Assembly: GCF_014779765.1 (NCBI RefSeq)
Contig: NZ_JACXZA010000004.1
Location: forward strand, 372,001 to 436,000
Origin: Paenibacillus terricola
Lineage (GTDB): Bacteria; Bacillota; Bacilli; Paenibacillales; Paenibacillaceae
Length of the DNA: 64,000 nucleotides
Direction of reading: 5' to 3'
The position numbers were made by a program, and so were the translations under genes. How positions within the stretch are numbered: position 1 is the first letter of the stretch; every line of letters begins with the position of its first letter. The notes under the pieces were generated by a model. The model was not told where the DNA came from. It worked only from the letters and a program-made list of their open reading frames with translations, and searched no databases. This document shows positions 16,575 through 25,363 of the stretch, one piece after another.

Positions 16575-17765
16575 TCACCCATTCCCATTCAACTGCGCAC
16601 TGTTCGCTTGCAGCTGCTGGCGGTATTCGGACGGGGTAAGACTGAACCGCTTGCGGAACTGCTGAGAGAAGTGGCGTAAGTCCTGATAGCCGATTCGCTC
16701 GGCAACGTCAGCAAGCTTAAGGCTCGGATTATGGAGCAGCCGCTTCGCCTGCTCTAGTCGAAGTTGAATGACGAACTCTTTATAGCCCTGCCCGGTCTTC
16801 TGCTTAAACAGCTGGCTGAAGTAGACCGGGTTCAAGTAGACAACGGAGGCGACTCTCTCCAGCGACAGATCCTCGTTGAAATGCGACTTAATATATTGGA
16901 TCGCCGTCTCGATTGCGCGATCGCCGCCGCGTTCATCCTGTTCGTACATATGGGAATGAGAGGCTTGTCGGAGACGGCGAATTTCGGCTGGAACGAGGTT
17001 AAAGTCCTCGATCAGCTCGGAGCTGATCACTTGGAACGGAATGCGCAAATACTGCCGGAGATGCGATCGCAAGTCGTTCATCAGCAGCGAGAGCGAAGGC
17101 TCAGGTACGGTGATCATTCCGAGCAAGCTTTGCGCATCATAGCTGATGACGAAGCCTTGCCCATATCGATCGATCAGCTCGGTAAGCACGTTGTCGATAA
17201 TGAAATGCTCCAGATGGACGGGACAGTCCGCATCCATTGTGATCATAACCAAATAAAACGAAGTAAAGGCCTCGATGAGCGACTTCATATCGAAATTGCC
17301 GATATCAAGCCCTGCTGCCCAACGCTGAAAGACTGCCTCGCGCAAATATTTCAAATTCATCGAAAGGCCCCGCTCCGCCCGCGTCTGCTCCGATTCCAAG
17401 CGCAGCTCTTCCTGAAACCGTTCGACCAGCTCCAAGATCCGCTCTTTGCCGATGGGCTTGAGCAGGTAGTCACGGGCGCCGAGACGGAGCGCTTCTTGCG
17501 CATAAGCGAACTCGGACCTCGCAGAAATGAATACCCAACGCACATGCGGATGCTGGGGCTTAGCGAGCTTCATCAGCTCAAGTCCTGACATGCCGGGCAT
17601 CATAATGTCGCTTAATAGGAGATCGATCGGTTCATTGCGAAGTTGGACGACCGCCTCGTCGGCCGATGCGGCAAGCCAAATTCGGCATTCCGGACAATGG
17701 GTTTGAATGGTGCGCTTGATGCCGCTGCGAATGACATTCTCATCGTCAACGACTAGAATATTCAT
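16575..17765 (-). CDS. YesN-type response regulator, AraC output
   Basis: A 396-residue response regulator. The receiver at about residues 1-125 has the acidic pair VVDDE, phospho-acceptor Asp in LLLSDIMMPGMSG, and the Lys in DYLLKPIGKERI. A helical linker covers about 125-285. The C-terminal AraC-type double helix-turn-helix (IQYIKSHFNEDLSLERVAS, GYQDLRHFSQQFRKRFSLTP) binds DNA. It starts 30 bp after the partner kinase and follows the sugar transporter genes, so it probably activates that operon when the cognate sugar is sensed. The ATG has AAGGAG 12 nt upstream. Confidence 0.9.
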   Translation of the reverse strand: MNILVVDDENVIRSGIKRTIQTHCPECRIWLAASADEAVVQLRNEPIDLLLSDIMMPGMSGLELMKLAKPQHPHVRWVFISARSEFAYAQEALRLGARDYLLKPIGKERILELVERFQEELRLESEQTRAERGLSMNLKYLREAVFQRWAAGLDIGNFDMKSLIEAFTSFYLVMITMDADCPVHLEHFIIDNVLTELIDRYGQGFVISYDAQSLLGMITVPEPSLSLLMNDLRSHLRQYLRIPFQVISSELIEDFNLVPAEIRRLRQASHSHMYEQDERGGDRAIETAIQYIKSHFNEDLSLERVASVVYLNPVYFSQLFKQKTGQGYKEFVIQLRLEQAKRLLHNPSLKLADVAERIGYQDLRHFSQQFRKRFSLTPSEYRQQLQANSAQLNGNG

Positions 17766-17795
17766 GTTTGTCTCAAGCTCCTTTATATAAAGCCA

Positions 17796-19775
17796 TTAAT
17801 GGGATGGCCGTTCGTAGACAGAGAGAGGAGGCAACGGCAGGGTGACGATGATCGTCGTTCCTGAGCCCTCCTTGCTGTCGGCGGACAGTCCATATGATTC
17901 GCCATGCATAAGAACCAATCGATGATGAACGTTCGCAATGCCGATCCCTTTGCGCCCCGTGCCGCTGCGTTTCGTGGCTTCGCCTTCCTCCTCCTCTGCG
18001 GGAGGCTGACTCAGCGCCAACTGAAGCTGTTGGAGTGCCGCGGGAGCCATCCCTACGCCGTTGTCCGCAATCGTAATGTGCAGCTGTTGTCCCTCCGCCT
18101 GCGCACATACCGTTAATAGGCCTGGTCTTGGAGATGGCTCCAGACCATGCTTAACGGCATTCTCGATGATTGGCTGGAGCGTCATCTTGGGCAACGGAAC
18201 GTCCAGCCATTCCGGAGCGACTGCAATGTCGGCGGTCAGTCGATCTTCAAGCCGAGCTTCGATGATGGTCAAGTAATGCTGGATTTGTTCCAGCTCTCCG
18301 CCGAGCGTGGAGCTGGAGTTGTCCTTCCATTCACTGCTATATTGGAACATATGCGACAGCGACAGTACAATTCGAGCTAATTTATCGTTCTCTTGTTCAT
18401 CGAGCAGCCAATAAATCATGTTCAAGGTGTTATACAGAAAATGCGGGTTCACCTGCGATTGCAGCGCCTGAAGCTGCGCCTGCTTCTCGCGTGCGGACGT
18501 CTCCTTTTCCCGCTGTATCAGGTCATCCATCCGATACACCATTTGATTAAAGGACGATACGAGAATGTCGATCTCTTCATAGGTGGACTTCGGATGAACG
18601 ACGCCCCGGAAATTGCCGATCTCTACTTGACGCATCTCTTGTATGAGCCGTTTCAGCGGCATTGTGATGGTGCGGGCGATGAAGCTGGCAATCGCAATCG
18701 ATACAAGAACGAGAATCGAGACGACGATCAGGAAGAAATGCCGCGTTTGGTTGAATTCAACGTTCAAGTTGCTGTTCGGGGTTCGGCTAATGAACGTCCA
18801 TCCGACCTCCTTTGCCTTGGCGGCTACGATCAGATCGTTCGCGCGCTGCTCGAAGATAACGCCGCTAGAGGTCGTGTTCTCATGCAGCGACAGCAGCAGC
18901 TCAAGTGCTTGAAGATTGACCGGCTTCGTTGGTTCATGGCTGCTGCGAGTATTACTTGCGCTTCTTGCTGCGCTCTCGGCGGAGTTTGGCGTATAGATCG
19001 TGTCGGAATTGAAATTGTCTTTAGAATGAACACTCCATGGAACCGATGCCGACTCTGCAGGGTCATCCGAGGCAAGGAGCCGACCGTCCTCCGACATCAT
19101 ATAGACGTCGCTGTCCGGTCCGAGCCGCATATTGCCGAGAGTAGATATGGCAGAGGATGCATCCATCTGGAAGAGCAGGATGCCAATCGGTTTATGCGCC
19201 GTTAAGTCGAATAACAGTCGGCCGAAGGCGAAGACCGGCTGCGGAACCGTCTGATCGGTCAGCGAATGCTTGAAGACGCCAAGCCATACCATGCCGCCAT
19301 CCGACTGCTTAATCCGGTTGTACCATTCCCGCTGAGCATAATTCGGGTCTACCACATTCAAGTAGTTGCCATAGCTGAATACCGCGCCGTTCTGCGCGAA
19401 TACATGGATCGATACGATATCCTCTCGCGAGTAAAATACGGCGCCGATAATGTTCGATACGGCACGCTCATTGATGATGTTCAGCGCCGGATTATCCGTG
19501 TGAGTCTGCGGTATAATGCGCAGCATATCCGCGTTGCCGACCAGCGACTTGGATAAGCTGTTATAGCTGTCGAGCAGCAGTTCATACACCTGCATCGTTT
19601 GTTTGATATTTCTTTCTGCGATTTCGTTTACCTTGTCGTGATATTGACTAGTTGCCTGCCGGTAGTATAAGTAGCTGACGATCGACAGCAGACTGAGCAT
19701 GCTGATGATAAGCAGTATAAACAGCCTTGCACGAAACGTGCGGAAGCTGCGAAAGCTGTGCAAACCGCGGTTCAT
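17796..19775 (-). CDS. YesM-type sensor histidine kinase
   Basis: A 659-residue membrane kinase. One helix near residues 13-37 (LFILLIISMLSLLSIVSYLYY) and another near 335-360 (HFFLIVVSILVLVSIAIASF) enclose an extracellular sensor of about 300 residues, probably a dCache fold. A HAMP domain follows, then the LytS-type His_kinase box LQSQVNPHFLYNTLNMIYWLL with the phospho-acceptor His near residue 450, and an HATPase_c domain (PIIENAVKHGL, DNGVGM, GIGIANVHHRL). It is paired with the YesN-type regulator and sits downstream of a CUT1 transporter, the usual Paenibacillus arrangement for sensing extracellular oligosaccharides. Confidence 0.9.
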   Translation of the reverse strand: MNRGLHSFRSFRTFRARLFILLIISMLSLLSIVSYLYYRQATSQYHDKVNEIAERNIKQTMQVYELLLDSYNSLSKSLVGNADMLRIIPQTHTDNPALNIINERAVSNIIGAVFYSREDIVSIHVFAQNGAVFSYGNYLNVVDPNYAQREWYNRIKQSDGGMVWLGVFKHSLTDQTVPQPVFAFGRLLFDLTAHKPIGILLFQMDASSAISTLGNMRLGPDSDVYMMSEDGRLLASDDPAESASVPWSVHSKDNFNSDTIYTPNSAESAARSASNTRSSHEPTKPVNLQALELLLSLHENTTSSGVIFEQRANDLIVAAKAKEVGWTFISRTPNSNLNVEFNQTRHFFLIVVSILVLVSIAIASFIARTITMPLKRLIQEMRQVEIGNFRGVVHPKSTYEEIDILVSSFNQMVYRMDDLIQREKETSAREKQAQLQALQSQVNPHFLYNTLNMIYWLLDEQENDKLARIVLSLSHMFQYSSEWKDNSSSTLGGELEQIQHYLTIIEARLEDRLTADIAVAPEWLDVPLPKMTLQPIIENAVKHGLEPSPRPGLLTVCAQAEGQQLHITIADNGVGMAPAALQQLQLALSQPPAEEEEGEATKRSGTGRKGIGIANVHHRLVLMHGESYGLSADSKEGSGTTIIVTLPLPPLSVYERPSH

Positions 19776-19818
19776 ATCGGGTGACGCCTCCCCAATGAAT
19801 CTCCCGGAGTAGCATGAA

Positions 19819-19860
19819 ACCTCCGAGAGTCAGCATAAGAAAAGAGCGCGCCTCGGAGGT
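19819..19860 (-). other. Hairpin between permease and kinase genes
   Basis: ACCTCCGAG pairs with CTCGGAGGT across a 24-nt loop in the gap between the transporter permease and the kinase. There is no T tract. It could lower transcription or stabilise the upstream mRNA, giving less kinase than transporter. Confidence 0.4.
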
Positions 19861-19890
19861 TAAACAGCTATGCGGTTGAAATGCCGAGCG

Positions 19891-20781
19891 CTAGCCTTTG
19901 ACAGCGCCGGCGACCATGCCCTTCGTAATTTTCTCGGAGAGCAGGAAATACAACACAATGACTGGCAGAGCCCCTAGTACAAGATATGCGCCGATTGCAC
20001 CATAGTTGGACGAGTATTGGCTGATGAAGCTGTTTACGCCGAATGGGAGCGTTTTGAACTTCTCGGCGGAGATGAATGTAGCGGCTAGGATATACTCATT
20101 CCAGATGTTGATGAAGGTCAGAATGCAGACCGTCATGATCGGCGGAACCGAGATGGGCAGGATGATGCTGCGGAATGTGCAGTAGACGTTCGCGCCGTCC
20201 ATATGCGCAGATTCTTCGATCTCGCGGGGAATCGTACGCATGAAGCCGCTCAGAATAAAGACGGCTATCGGTGTCTGATACGCGATGTAGGGCAGGATAA
20301 TTGACCAGCGCGTGCCCGTAAGGCGATGATCTCCGATATGGAAGTGCTTAAAGATAAGCATAATCGGCAGCAGCGTCGCTTGTACAGGGACCATCATACC
20401 GATTAAGAAGACGAGCATGACGATGGGTGCGAGCTTCCATTTGAACCGAGTAATTGCATAAGCGACCATGCTTGCCAGCACAATGACGGATACGAGCGTG
20501 ACGAGCGTTACATACACGCTGTTGAATAGATACTGCCAGTAATGAGCGTCAATCGCTTGCTTATAGTTATTCCATTGCATGCTCTTCGGCAGCGCGAAAA
20601 ATTTCCCGGACAATATTTCATCGTTTGTTTTCAATGAATAGATGAGAAGCCACAGCAACGGGTACAGCTGCGTGACGAGCAGGATGCCGAGCAGGGTAAA
20701 AACGAGCGCCTTGACGATCGGGAATGGCTTGCGTCCAGGCTCATCCATTCGGGCAGCCGCTGTTGAGCGTGTTTGACTCAT
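19891..20781 (-). CDS. CUT1 sugar ABC permease, MalG/LplC type
   Basis: A 296-residue inner-membrane permease with six predicted helices. The EAA coupling loop reads PREIEESAHMDGANVYCTFRS at about residues 196-216 and contacts the ATPase. The ATG at 20781 is taken as the start because AGGAG precedes it; a longer frame to 20865 would overlap the upstream permease gene. It forms a heterodimer with the MalF-type permease just upstream. There is no ATPase gene in the operon, so a shared MsmX-type ATPase is likely, as is common in Firmicutes. Confidence 0.9.
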   Translation of the reverse strand: MSQTRSTAAARMDEPGRKPFPIVKALVFTLLGILLVTQLYPLLWLLIYSLKTNDEILSGKFFALPKSMQWNNYKQAIDAHYWQYLFNSVYVTLVTLVSVIVLASMVAYAITRFKWKLAPIVMLVFLIGMMVPVQATLLPIMLIFKHFHIGDHRLTGTRWSIILPYIAYQTPIAVFILSGFMRTIPREIEESAHMDGANVYCTFRSIILPISVPPIMTVCILTFINIWNEYILAATFISAEKFKTLPFGVNSFISQYSSNYGAIGAYLVLGALPVIVLYFLLSEKITKGMVAGAVKG

Positions 20782-20827
20782 GAGACCCAAACTCCTTTCC
20801 TTTCGCGTGTAAATTGGCAGCAGCCAG

Positions 20828-21718
20828 CTAGCTGATTTTTCTCTCAACCTGATTGAACAGCGCATTGATAATGACAGTCGCTACCAGACAGACGGCGACC
20901 AGCACCATGGCAATCGAGCTGCCGTAGCCGAACTTCGACGACAAGAAGGACATGTTGTACATATGCGTGGCGATAACGTCAGTCGAATGGCCGGGGCCGC
21001 CTCCGGTCATGACCATAATCATGTCGAACGACTGCAGGGAACCGATAAAAGCAAGAATGATCGATATTTTGAAAATCGGGACGACCAGCGGGAACGTAAT
21101 ATAACGATCGGCTTTGAAACCGTCCGCTCCATCGATTTTGGCCGCCTCGTAAATTTCCGAAGGAATATTCTGAATGCCAGTGAATTGAATGAGCAGATGG
21201 TACCCGAGGTATTGCCACAGCGCAACGAAGTAGAGGGCATACATGGCTGCGGTCTTATCAGAGAGCCAGCTGCGTGTCCAGCTGTGCAGCCCGAGGCCAT
21301 CAAGCACTTGGTTGAGCATGCCGCCGAGGGAAGCAGGGTTGTAAATCGTTTTCCATAACTGGCCGATAATGACGACGGAGAGAATGACAGGAACGAAATA
21401 GCTCGTAACGAAGAAATTCGGCTTTTTCACGAAACGATTAATCAGTGTTGCAATGTACAGAGCGAATGGAATCTCAACCATAGAGAATACGGCGAACATC
21501 AGGGTATGCCGAACCGCTGGCCAGAACACGGCATCCTTTGTAAACAAACGGATATAGTTGTCTAGCCCGACGAATTTTTTAGCGCCGATGCCGTTCCAGT
21601 CGAATGTACTGGTGTAAATACTGAAGAAGATCGGGACAAAGACTAGGCATACATATAACAGCAGACAGGGCAGCACGAATAAGGCAATCGTACGTGCAGG
21701 CACTTTGAGTGCATTCAC
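20828..21718 (-). CDS. CUT1 sugar ABC permease, MalF/LplB type
   Basis: A 296-residue permease with six helices and the EAA loop IPSEIYEAAKIDGADGFKAD at about residues 190-209. The start is GTG at 21718 because AAGGAGG lies 9 nt upstream; an in-frame TTG farther up would overlap that site. It is the second gene of the operon, after the solute-binding protein, and 46 bp before the MalG-type partner. Together they would import an oligosaccharide or lipo-sugar. The substrate is not identifiable from sequence. Confidence 0.9.
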   Translation of the reverse strand: MNALKVPARTIALFVLPCLLLYVCLVFVPIFFSIYTSTFDWNGIGAKKFVGLDNYIRLFTKDAVFWPAVRHTLMFAVFSMVEIPFALYIATLINRFVKKPNFFVTSYFVPVILSVVIIGQLWKTIYNPASLGGMLNQVLDGLGLHSWTRSWLSDKTAAMYALYFVALWQYLGYHLLIQFTGIQNIPSEIYEAAKIDGADGFKADRYITFPLVVPIFKISIILAFIGSLQSFDMIMVMTGGGPGHSTDVIATHMYNMSFLSSKFGYGSSIAMVLVAVCLVATVIINALFNQVERKIS

Positions 21719-21765
21719 TGGGCTCGCCTCCTTCAATTAGGTGAATGATCATGTCTAACAGAGAA

Positions 21766-21793
21766 GAAAGGGAGCGACGGATCGCTCCCTTTC
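21766..21793 (-). terminator. Attenuating hairpin between binding-protein and permease genes
   Basis: A 12-bp perfect stem (GAAAGGGAGCGA with its complement, loop of 4) lies just after the solute-binding protein gene, followed on the minus strand by TTCTTCTCTG. Such partial terminators are typical after binding-protein genes and give more binding protein than permease. Confidence 0.65.
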
Positions 21794-21839
21794 GCCTGTT
21801 CTAGCGAACGGATCAGTTCGTTTCCGTTGGATGCAGCGT

Positions 21840-23171
21840 TTACTTGTTAGCTTCAAATGCCGATTGATGTTCTTGTGCGACCGATTTCGGATCGACTTGT
21901 TGAACAAACAGATTTTGGATGCTCGTCAAGTGCGTTTGAGACGTTGCCGGGTTCATCGTATTGTCGAACGACAGGTCGCCGCCTTTAACTGCGGCTTTCA
22001 GCGCTGCCACTTCCATTTGAAGCGACGAGTAGCCTGCCGCCTTGAAGTCGCCGTCGACTTTTTGCGCAACGGAAACGGCATTTTTCAACTCGAACGACAC
22101 TTTCGGGTACTGCAGCATGAAGTAATTGAGGAAGTCCTTCGTTTCTTGCAGATGCTTGCTATTAGCGGAAATGGCGAATGCGCTGCCGGGAGCCAGCATA
22201 TAATCGTCGGAGTTGCCTTTGCCGTTAACCGTAGGGAATTTGAATACGCCTATGTCAGCGCCGGCTTCGGATTGGTCGATCGCGCCAGTCGCCCACGTGC
22301 CCATGTAGTACATGGCTGCTTTGCCTGATTTGAAGAACGTTTCGCCAGCGTTGTAGTCCATGGATGTTGCGCCGTCCTGGAATGCGCCTGCTTGAACGAG
22401 TTTCTCGAGGCTGTCTACCGCATCTACGAAAGCAGGATCATTGAACGTCTTCTTGCCTGCAGCAACGTCGGATAGGAAGCCAGGGCCGTTGTTCGTGCGA
22501 AGCAGGATGTTCATGAACAGGAAGGAACCGGTCCATGTATCCTTTTCGCCCGTAACCATTGGCGTGATGCCTTTGGCTTTCAATGCTTTAACGTCGGCGA
22601 TGAGGTCGTCGAACGTCGTTGGCGGTGCTGTGATGCCGGCTTGCTGGAACATTTTTTTGTTATAAAACATAACGCCTATGTTGTTGCCATCCGGAAGCGC
22701 ATATACGTTGTTGTTGAAGCTGTAGTAGTCGAGGATGCCTTTTTGGAAGGTGTCCTTCAGTCCGTTCTTATCGATCATGTCGTTCAGCGGTGCGAGCAAG
22801 CCTGCGTCAACGAAATCTTTCATTTGTGCCGCAGGGTTTACCATCGTGATGTCCGGCACTTCTTTGGATGCCGCTTGCGTTTTCAGCTTCAACTTCTGTT
22901 GGTCAGTGTCCAGTGAATCGTACTCGATCTTCACGTTCGGATGGTCCTTCATGTACTGTTCGGAAATTTGATGCAGCACTTTGTACAACGGCGTGTTAGG
23001 GTCGGGATAAATGTTTTGGAAGGTAATCGTCACATTTTCTGCTTTGCCAGTGGAAGCCGATCCATTGTCTGTGGATGTCGTGTTGTCTTTGTCTTTGTTG
23101 CCGCAAGCTGTAAGCGAGACCATAAGTCCTGCCGCAACTGCGAGACTCATCCATTTCAAGCTCGTGCGCAT
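21840..23171 (-). CDS. CUT1 extracellular sugar-binding lipoprotein
   Basis: A 443-residue lipoprotein with the signal MRTSLKWMSLAVAAGLMVSL and the lipobox LTAC, lipid-attached Cys near residue 23. A short Asn/Ser/Thr linker precedes the family-1 solute-binding fold (VTITFQNIYPD onward, with YALPDGNNIGVMFYNKKMF and AMYYMGTWATG typical of the family). The ATG at 23171 has GGGGG 7-8 nt upstream; the frame could extend to 23366 but lacks a site there. It is the first gene of the operon and captures the sugar outside the cell. The sugar is unknown. Confidence 0.9.
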   Translation of the reverse strand: MRTSLKWMSLAVAAGLMVSLTACGNKDKDNTTSTDNGSASTGKAENVTITFQNIYPDPNTPLYKVLHQISEQYMKDHPNVKIEYDSLDTDQQKLKLKTQAASKEVPDITMVNPAAQMKDFVDAGLLAPLNDMIDKNGLKDTFQKGILDYYSFNNNVYALPDGNNIGVMFYNKKMFQQAGITAPPTTFDDLIADVKALKAKGITPMVTGEKDTWTGSFLFMNILLRTNNGPGFLSDVAAGKKTFNDPAFVDAVDSLEKLVQAGAFQDGATSMDYNAGETFFKSGKAAMYYMGTWATGAIDQSEAGADIGVFKFPTVNGKGNSDDYMLAPGSAFAISANSKHLQETKDFLNYFMLQYPKVSFELKNAVSVAQKVDGDFKAAGYSSLQMEVAALKAAVKGGDLSFDNTMNPATSQTHLTSIQNLFVQQVDPKSVAQEHQSAFEANK

Positions 23172-23427
23172 GGTTTGATTCCCCCTTGTTTGGTATGGCT
23201 TAATTATCCTCTTGATGGCGTATTTTCCACAATGTGTGAACTTAAGGATGTAGGTTTGTATTTTTAAGGTGGGCATTTCGGCTAGGGAGGTGCGGATGAA
23301 GTCCAGTTGTGGTTGGAAGAGTGGCGGAAACCCGCACAGTGACGAGGGTTCCGGGGTATTGCGCAATGGTTATTCGGGGCGTTGCGGAGGTTGATTCGGG
23401 TGGGGGATTTGACATGAGTTGGCGTTA

Positions 23428-23639
23428 CCTGCAAAAGTGCAGGAAAAGCGCCACCGTGTAATGTAGAGAGGACTAGTTAGTCTCAAAAGCTGCGGATTTG
23501 CAGGTATTCGGTCATACGGCGCGTTAGATGGTTTGGAAATCTGCATAATTGCAGGTTTGAGGGATGAACATGCCTCGTTCAGCTTTCAATCGGCGTGAAT
23601 CCGTCCTCGGTCCCGCGGGAAACCTGCACAATTGCAGGT
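23428..23639. repeat. Cluster of four CTGCA palindromes
   Basis: Four related inverted repeats lie in the 600-bp gap 23172-23775: CCTGCA-AAAG-TGCAGG (23428-23443), CTGC-GGATTT-GCAG (23490-23503), CTGCA-TAAT-TGCAG (23541-23554) and ACCTGCA-CAAT-TGCAGGT (23622-23639). Centre spacings are 61, 51 and 83 bp. Copies with this pattern are, to my recollection, frequent between Paenibacillus genes. They may be dispersed repeats or binding sites. The remainder, 23172-23427, must carry the promoter of the sugar operon, but no clear -35/-10 pair was seen. Confidence 0.65.
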
Positions 23640-23663
23640 CGCTTAGGCTGATGCTGCACAAAA

Positions 23664-23716
23664 AAACCAATAGCCGCTCCGCGTATCATCTCTGCGCGAA
23701 GAGCAGCCATTGGTTT
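23664..23716 (-). terminator. Terminator after the dGTPase-like gene
   Basis: On the minus strand AAACCAAT pairs with ATTGGTTT, enclosing a further imperfect GC/GCTC stem, and is followed by TTTTT. It lies 60 bp after the dGTPase stop. Confidence 0.75.
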
Positions 23717-23775
23717 CATGAGCTTGGACCCGACAGTTTAAGCTTACGCCAACCTCGGTCCATCTTCAGTTCCTC

Positions 23776-25092
23776 TTAATCCATCTCATATATCGAGCCG
23801 GTCTTGCTCGCATACAGCTCGTTGTACACTTTGGATGCGTAAGCGTCCGTCATGCCGGAGATATAATCGGAGATGAAACGCGGCCATGACCAGTGCGACT
23901 TGTGGCGTTCGAAGCTCTCGATCCAATCGGGCGGCAGAATAAGCCGACCCCGATCGGGGTCGCAGAAGCTGTCCCACAGCCGGCGAATCATAATCTCGCT
24001 GCGCATCTGGAGCCGCTGAACGCGGAAATCCTTAATCAGCGTCACCCACGCCAGCTTCTTCAGAATCTCCATCGTCCGGAGCAGATCGAGATCTTCCGCA
24101 CCCTCGCGAACGAACGTGACGCGTTTCCAGCCTTTGTCCGGATCGTCGATGATGCCGACTCGTCCAGCGAATGTGCTTACCCAGCGGGCTTTCATCTCGC
24201 GGCGCGTGCGCGACGACTCTCGTTCGCATTGAATATAGAGCTCTTCCCATTGCTCCAGATATTCATTCATCGCTTGACGGCACATGGCCCGCATATCGAT
24301 CTCATCCCAGCGCAATCGACCATTGCCCTGATCCACTTCAATCTCGTGCATCAAATTATCAATGAGCCGATCATCCTCGAAGAAGGTTCGGTTCATTTGG
24401 ATTTTGCCGGCACGGATTCCGTCTTCAATATCATGTGTCGAATACGCGATGTCATCGCATAAGTCCATCAGCTGCGCCTCAAGGGTCGAGCACTCCGGCG
24501 GCATGCCCCATAGATCGCGGAGGTGGTTGATTCGCTCCCACTCCTCGCGGTACACGCCTTTCAACCGACCTTCATCATCAAGGCAGAATGGATATTTATT
24601 GACGGCCAGCAGAACGGACGCAGTCAGATCGAGACCGCTGCCGCTGCCAGCGCGTTTCTCAAGAAACATAAGAATGCGGTAATTCTGTGCGTTGCCCTCA
24701 TATTTCATGCCATGAAACTCCTGCAGCAGCTCGTTGAGCACTTCTTCCCCTTTATGACCAAACGGCGGATGGCCAAAATCATGCGCGAGCGCAGCACACT
24801 CCACAACGGTCGGATCAAGCAGCAGCCCAGGGTGCTCGCGGCGGTCAAGGAACGGGTACTGCTTGCCCAACCTACGGGATACCTCCCGCGCAATTTGGGA
24901 TACTTCAAGCGAATGGGTCAGACGCGTTCGATAATAGTCGCCGGAGCCTGCGCCGAAAACTTGCGATTTGCCCTGCAGCCTGCGAAAAGCCGGGGATTGG
25001 ATCAGGCGGGCATAGTCTCGTTCATATTCTTCTCGTTCCTCGCTGAACGTGCCGATTGCCGGTTCGTCCAACCTCATTTTGCGCAAATCCAT
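23776..25092 (-). CDS. dGTPase-like HD-domain triphosphohydrolase
   Basis: A 438-residue protein of the dNTP triphosphohydrolase family, which cleaves dGTP or other dNTPs to the nucleoside and triphosphate. The N-terminal RLIQSPAFRRLQGKSQVF and TRLTHSLEVSQIA at about residues 30-70 are diagnostic. The HD motif is intact: H in TRLTHS, HD in AALAHDFGHPPFGHKGEE, and the distal Asp in MDLCDDIAYSTHDIEDG. The ATG at 25092 is preferred because AGGAGG lies 8 nt upstream; another ATG two codons earlier is too close. Such enzymes control dNTP pools and some restrict phages. It stands alone with its own terminator. Confidence 0.88.
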   Translation of the reverse strand: MDLRKMRLDEPAIGTFSEEREEYERDYARLIQSPAFRRLQGKSQVFGAGSGDYYRTRLTHSLEVSQIAREVSRRLGKQYPFLDRREHPGLLLDPTVVECAALAHDFGHPPFGHKGEEVLNELLQEFHGMKYEGNAQNYRILMFLEKRAGSGSGLDLTASVLLAVNKYPFCLDDEGRLKGVYREEWERINHLRDLWGMPPECSTLEAQLMDLCDDIAYSTHDIEDGIRAGKIQMNRTFFEDDRLIDNLMHEIEVDQGNGRLRWDEIDMRAMCRQAMNEYLEQWEELYIQCERESSRTRREMKARWVSTFAGRVGIIDDPDKGWKRVTFVREGAEDLDLLRTMEILKKLAWVTLIKDFRVQRLQMRSEIMIRRLWDSFCDPDRGRLILPPDWIESFERHKSHWSWPRFISDYISGMTDAYASKVYNELYASKTGSIYEMD

Positions 25093-25147
25093 GTGCATCG
25101 CCTCCTGTCTAATCGCACGGCGCAAATTTGTTGTTCTTCTTAATCTA

Positions 25148-25164
25148 TGTTAGTAATGCTAACA
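25148..25164 (-). promoter_or_regulatory. GlnR/TnrA-like palindrome upstream of the dGTPase gene
   Basis: TGTTAG-TAATG-CTAACA is a perfect 6-5-6 palindrome and fits the TGTNA-N7-TNACA pattern of GlnR/TnrA nitrogen-control sites. It lies 56 bp before the dGTPase start. Which regulator binds it is inference; another dimeric repressor is equally possible. Confidence 0.4.
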
Positions 25165-25309
25165 ATGTCAAAGGGAAAAAGTCTGAATTTCCGAACGTTC
25201 GGGATGGGCTTCAGCTCGTCCGCTTCCCTAAACCGAGTTTCTCACTATATGCAGGCAGCAAGCGGGTTATGTTATGAACATCCACAGGTCTAGTATTGGC
25301 ATAAATAAA

Positions 25310-25329
25310 GCCAGGCTCATTCGCCTGGC
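25310..25329 (-). terminator. Terminator after the LDH-family gene
   Basis: A 7-bp perfect stem (GCCAGGC/GCCTGGC, loop of 6) is followed on the minus strand by TTTATTTATG. It lies 35 bp after the stop codon. Confidence 0.75.
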
Positions 25330-25363
25330 CTATGGTTCTGCGAATTTTCTTCGATTTCACATC

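Noticed and set aside
23428-23639. Possible CRISPR array
   Set aside because: The repeats are only 14-18 bp, imperfect and irregularly spaced, and there are no cas genes.
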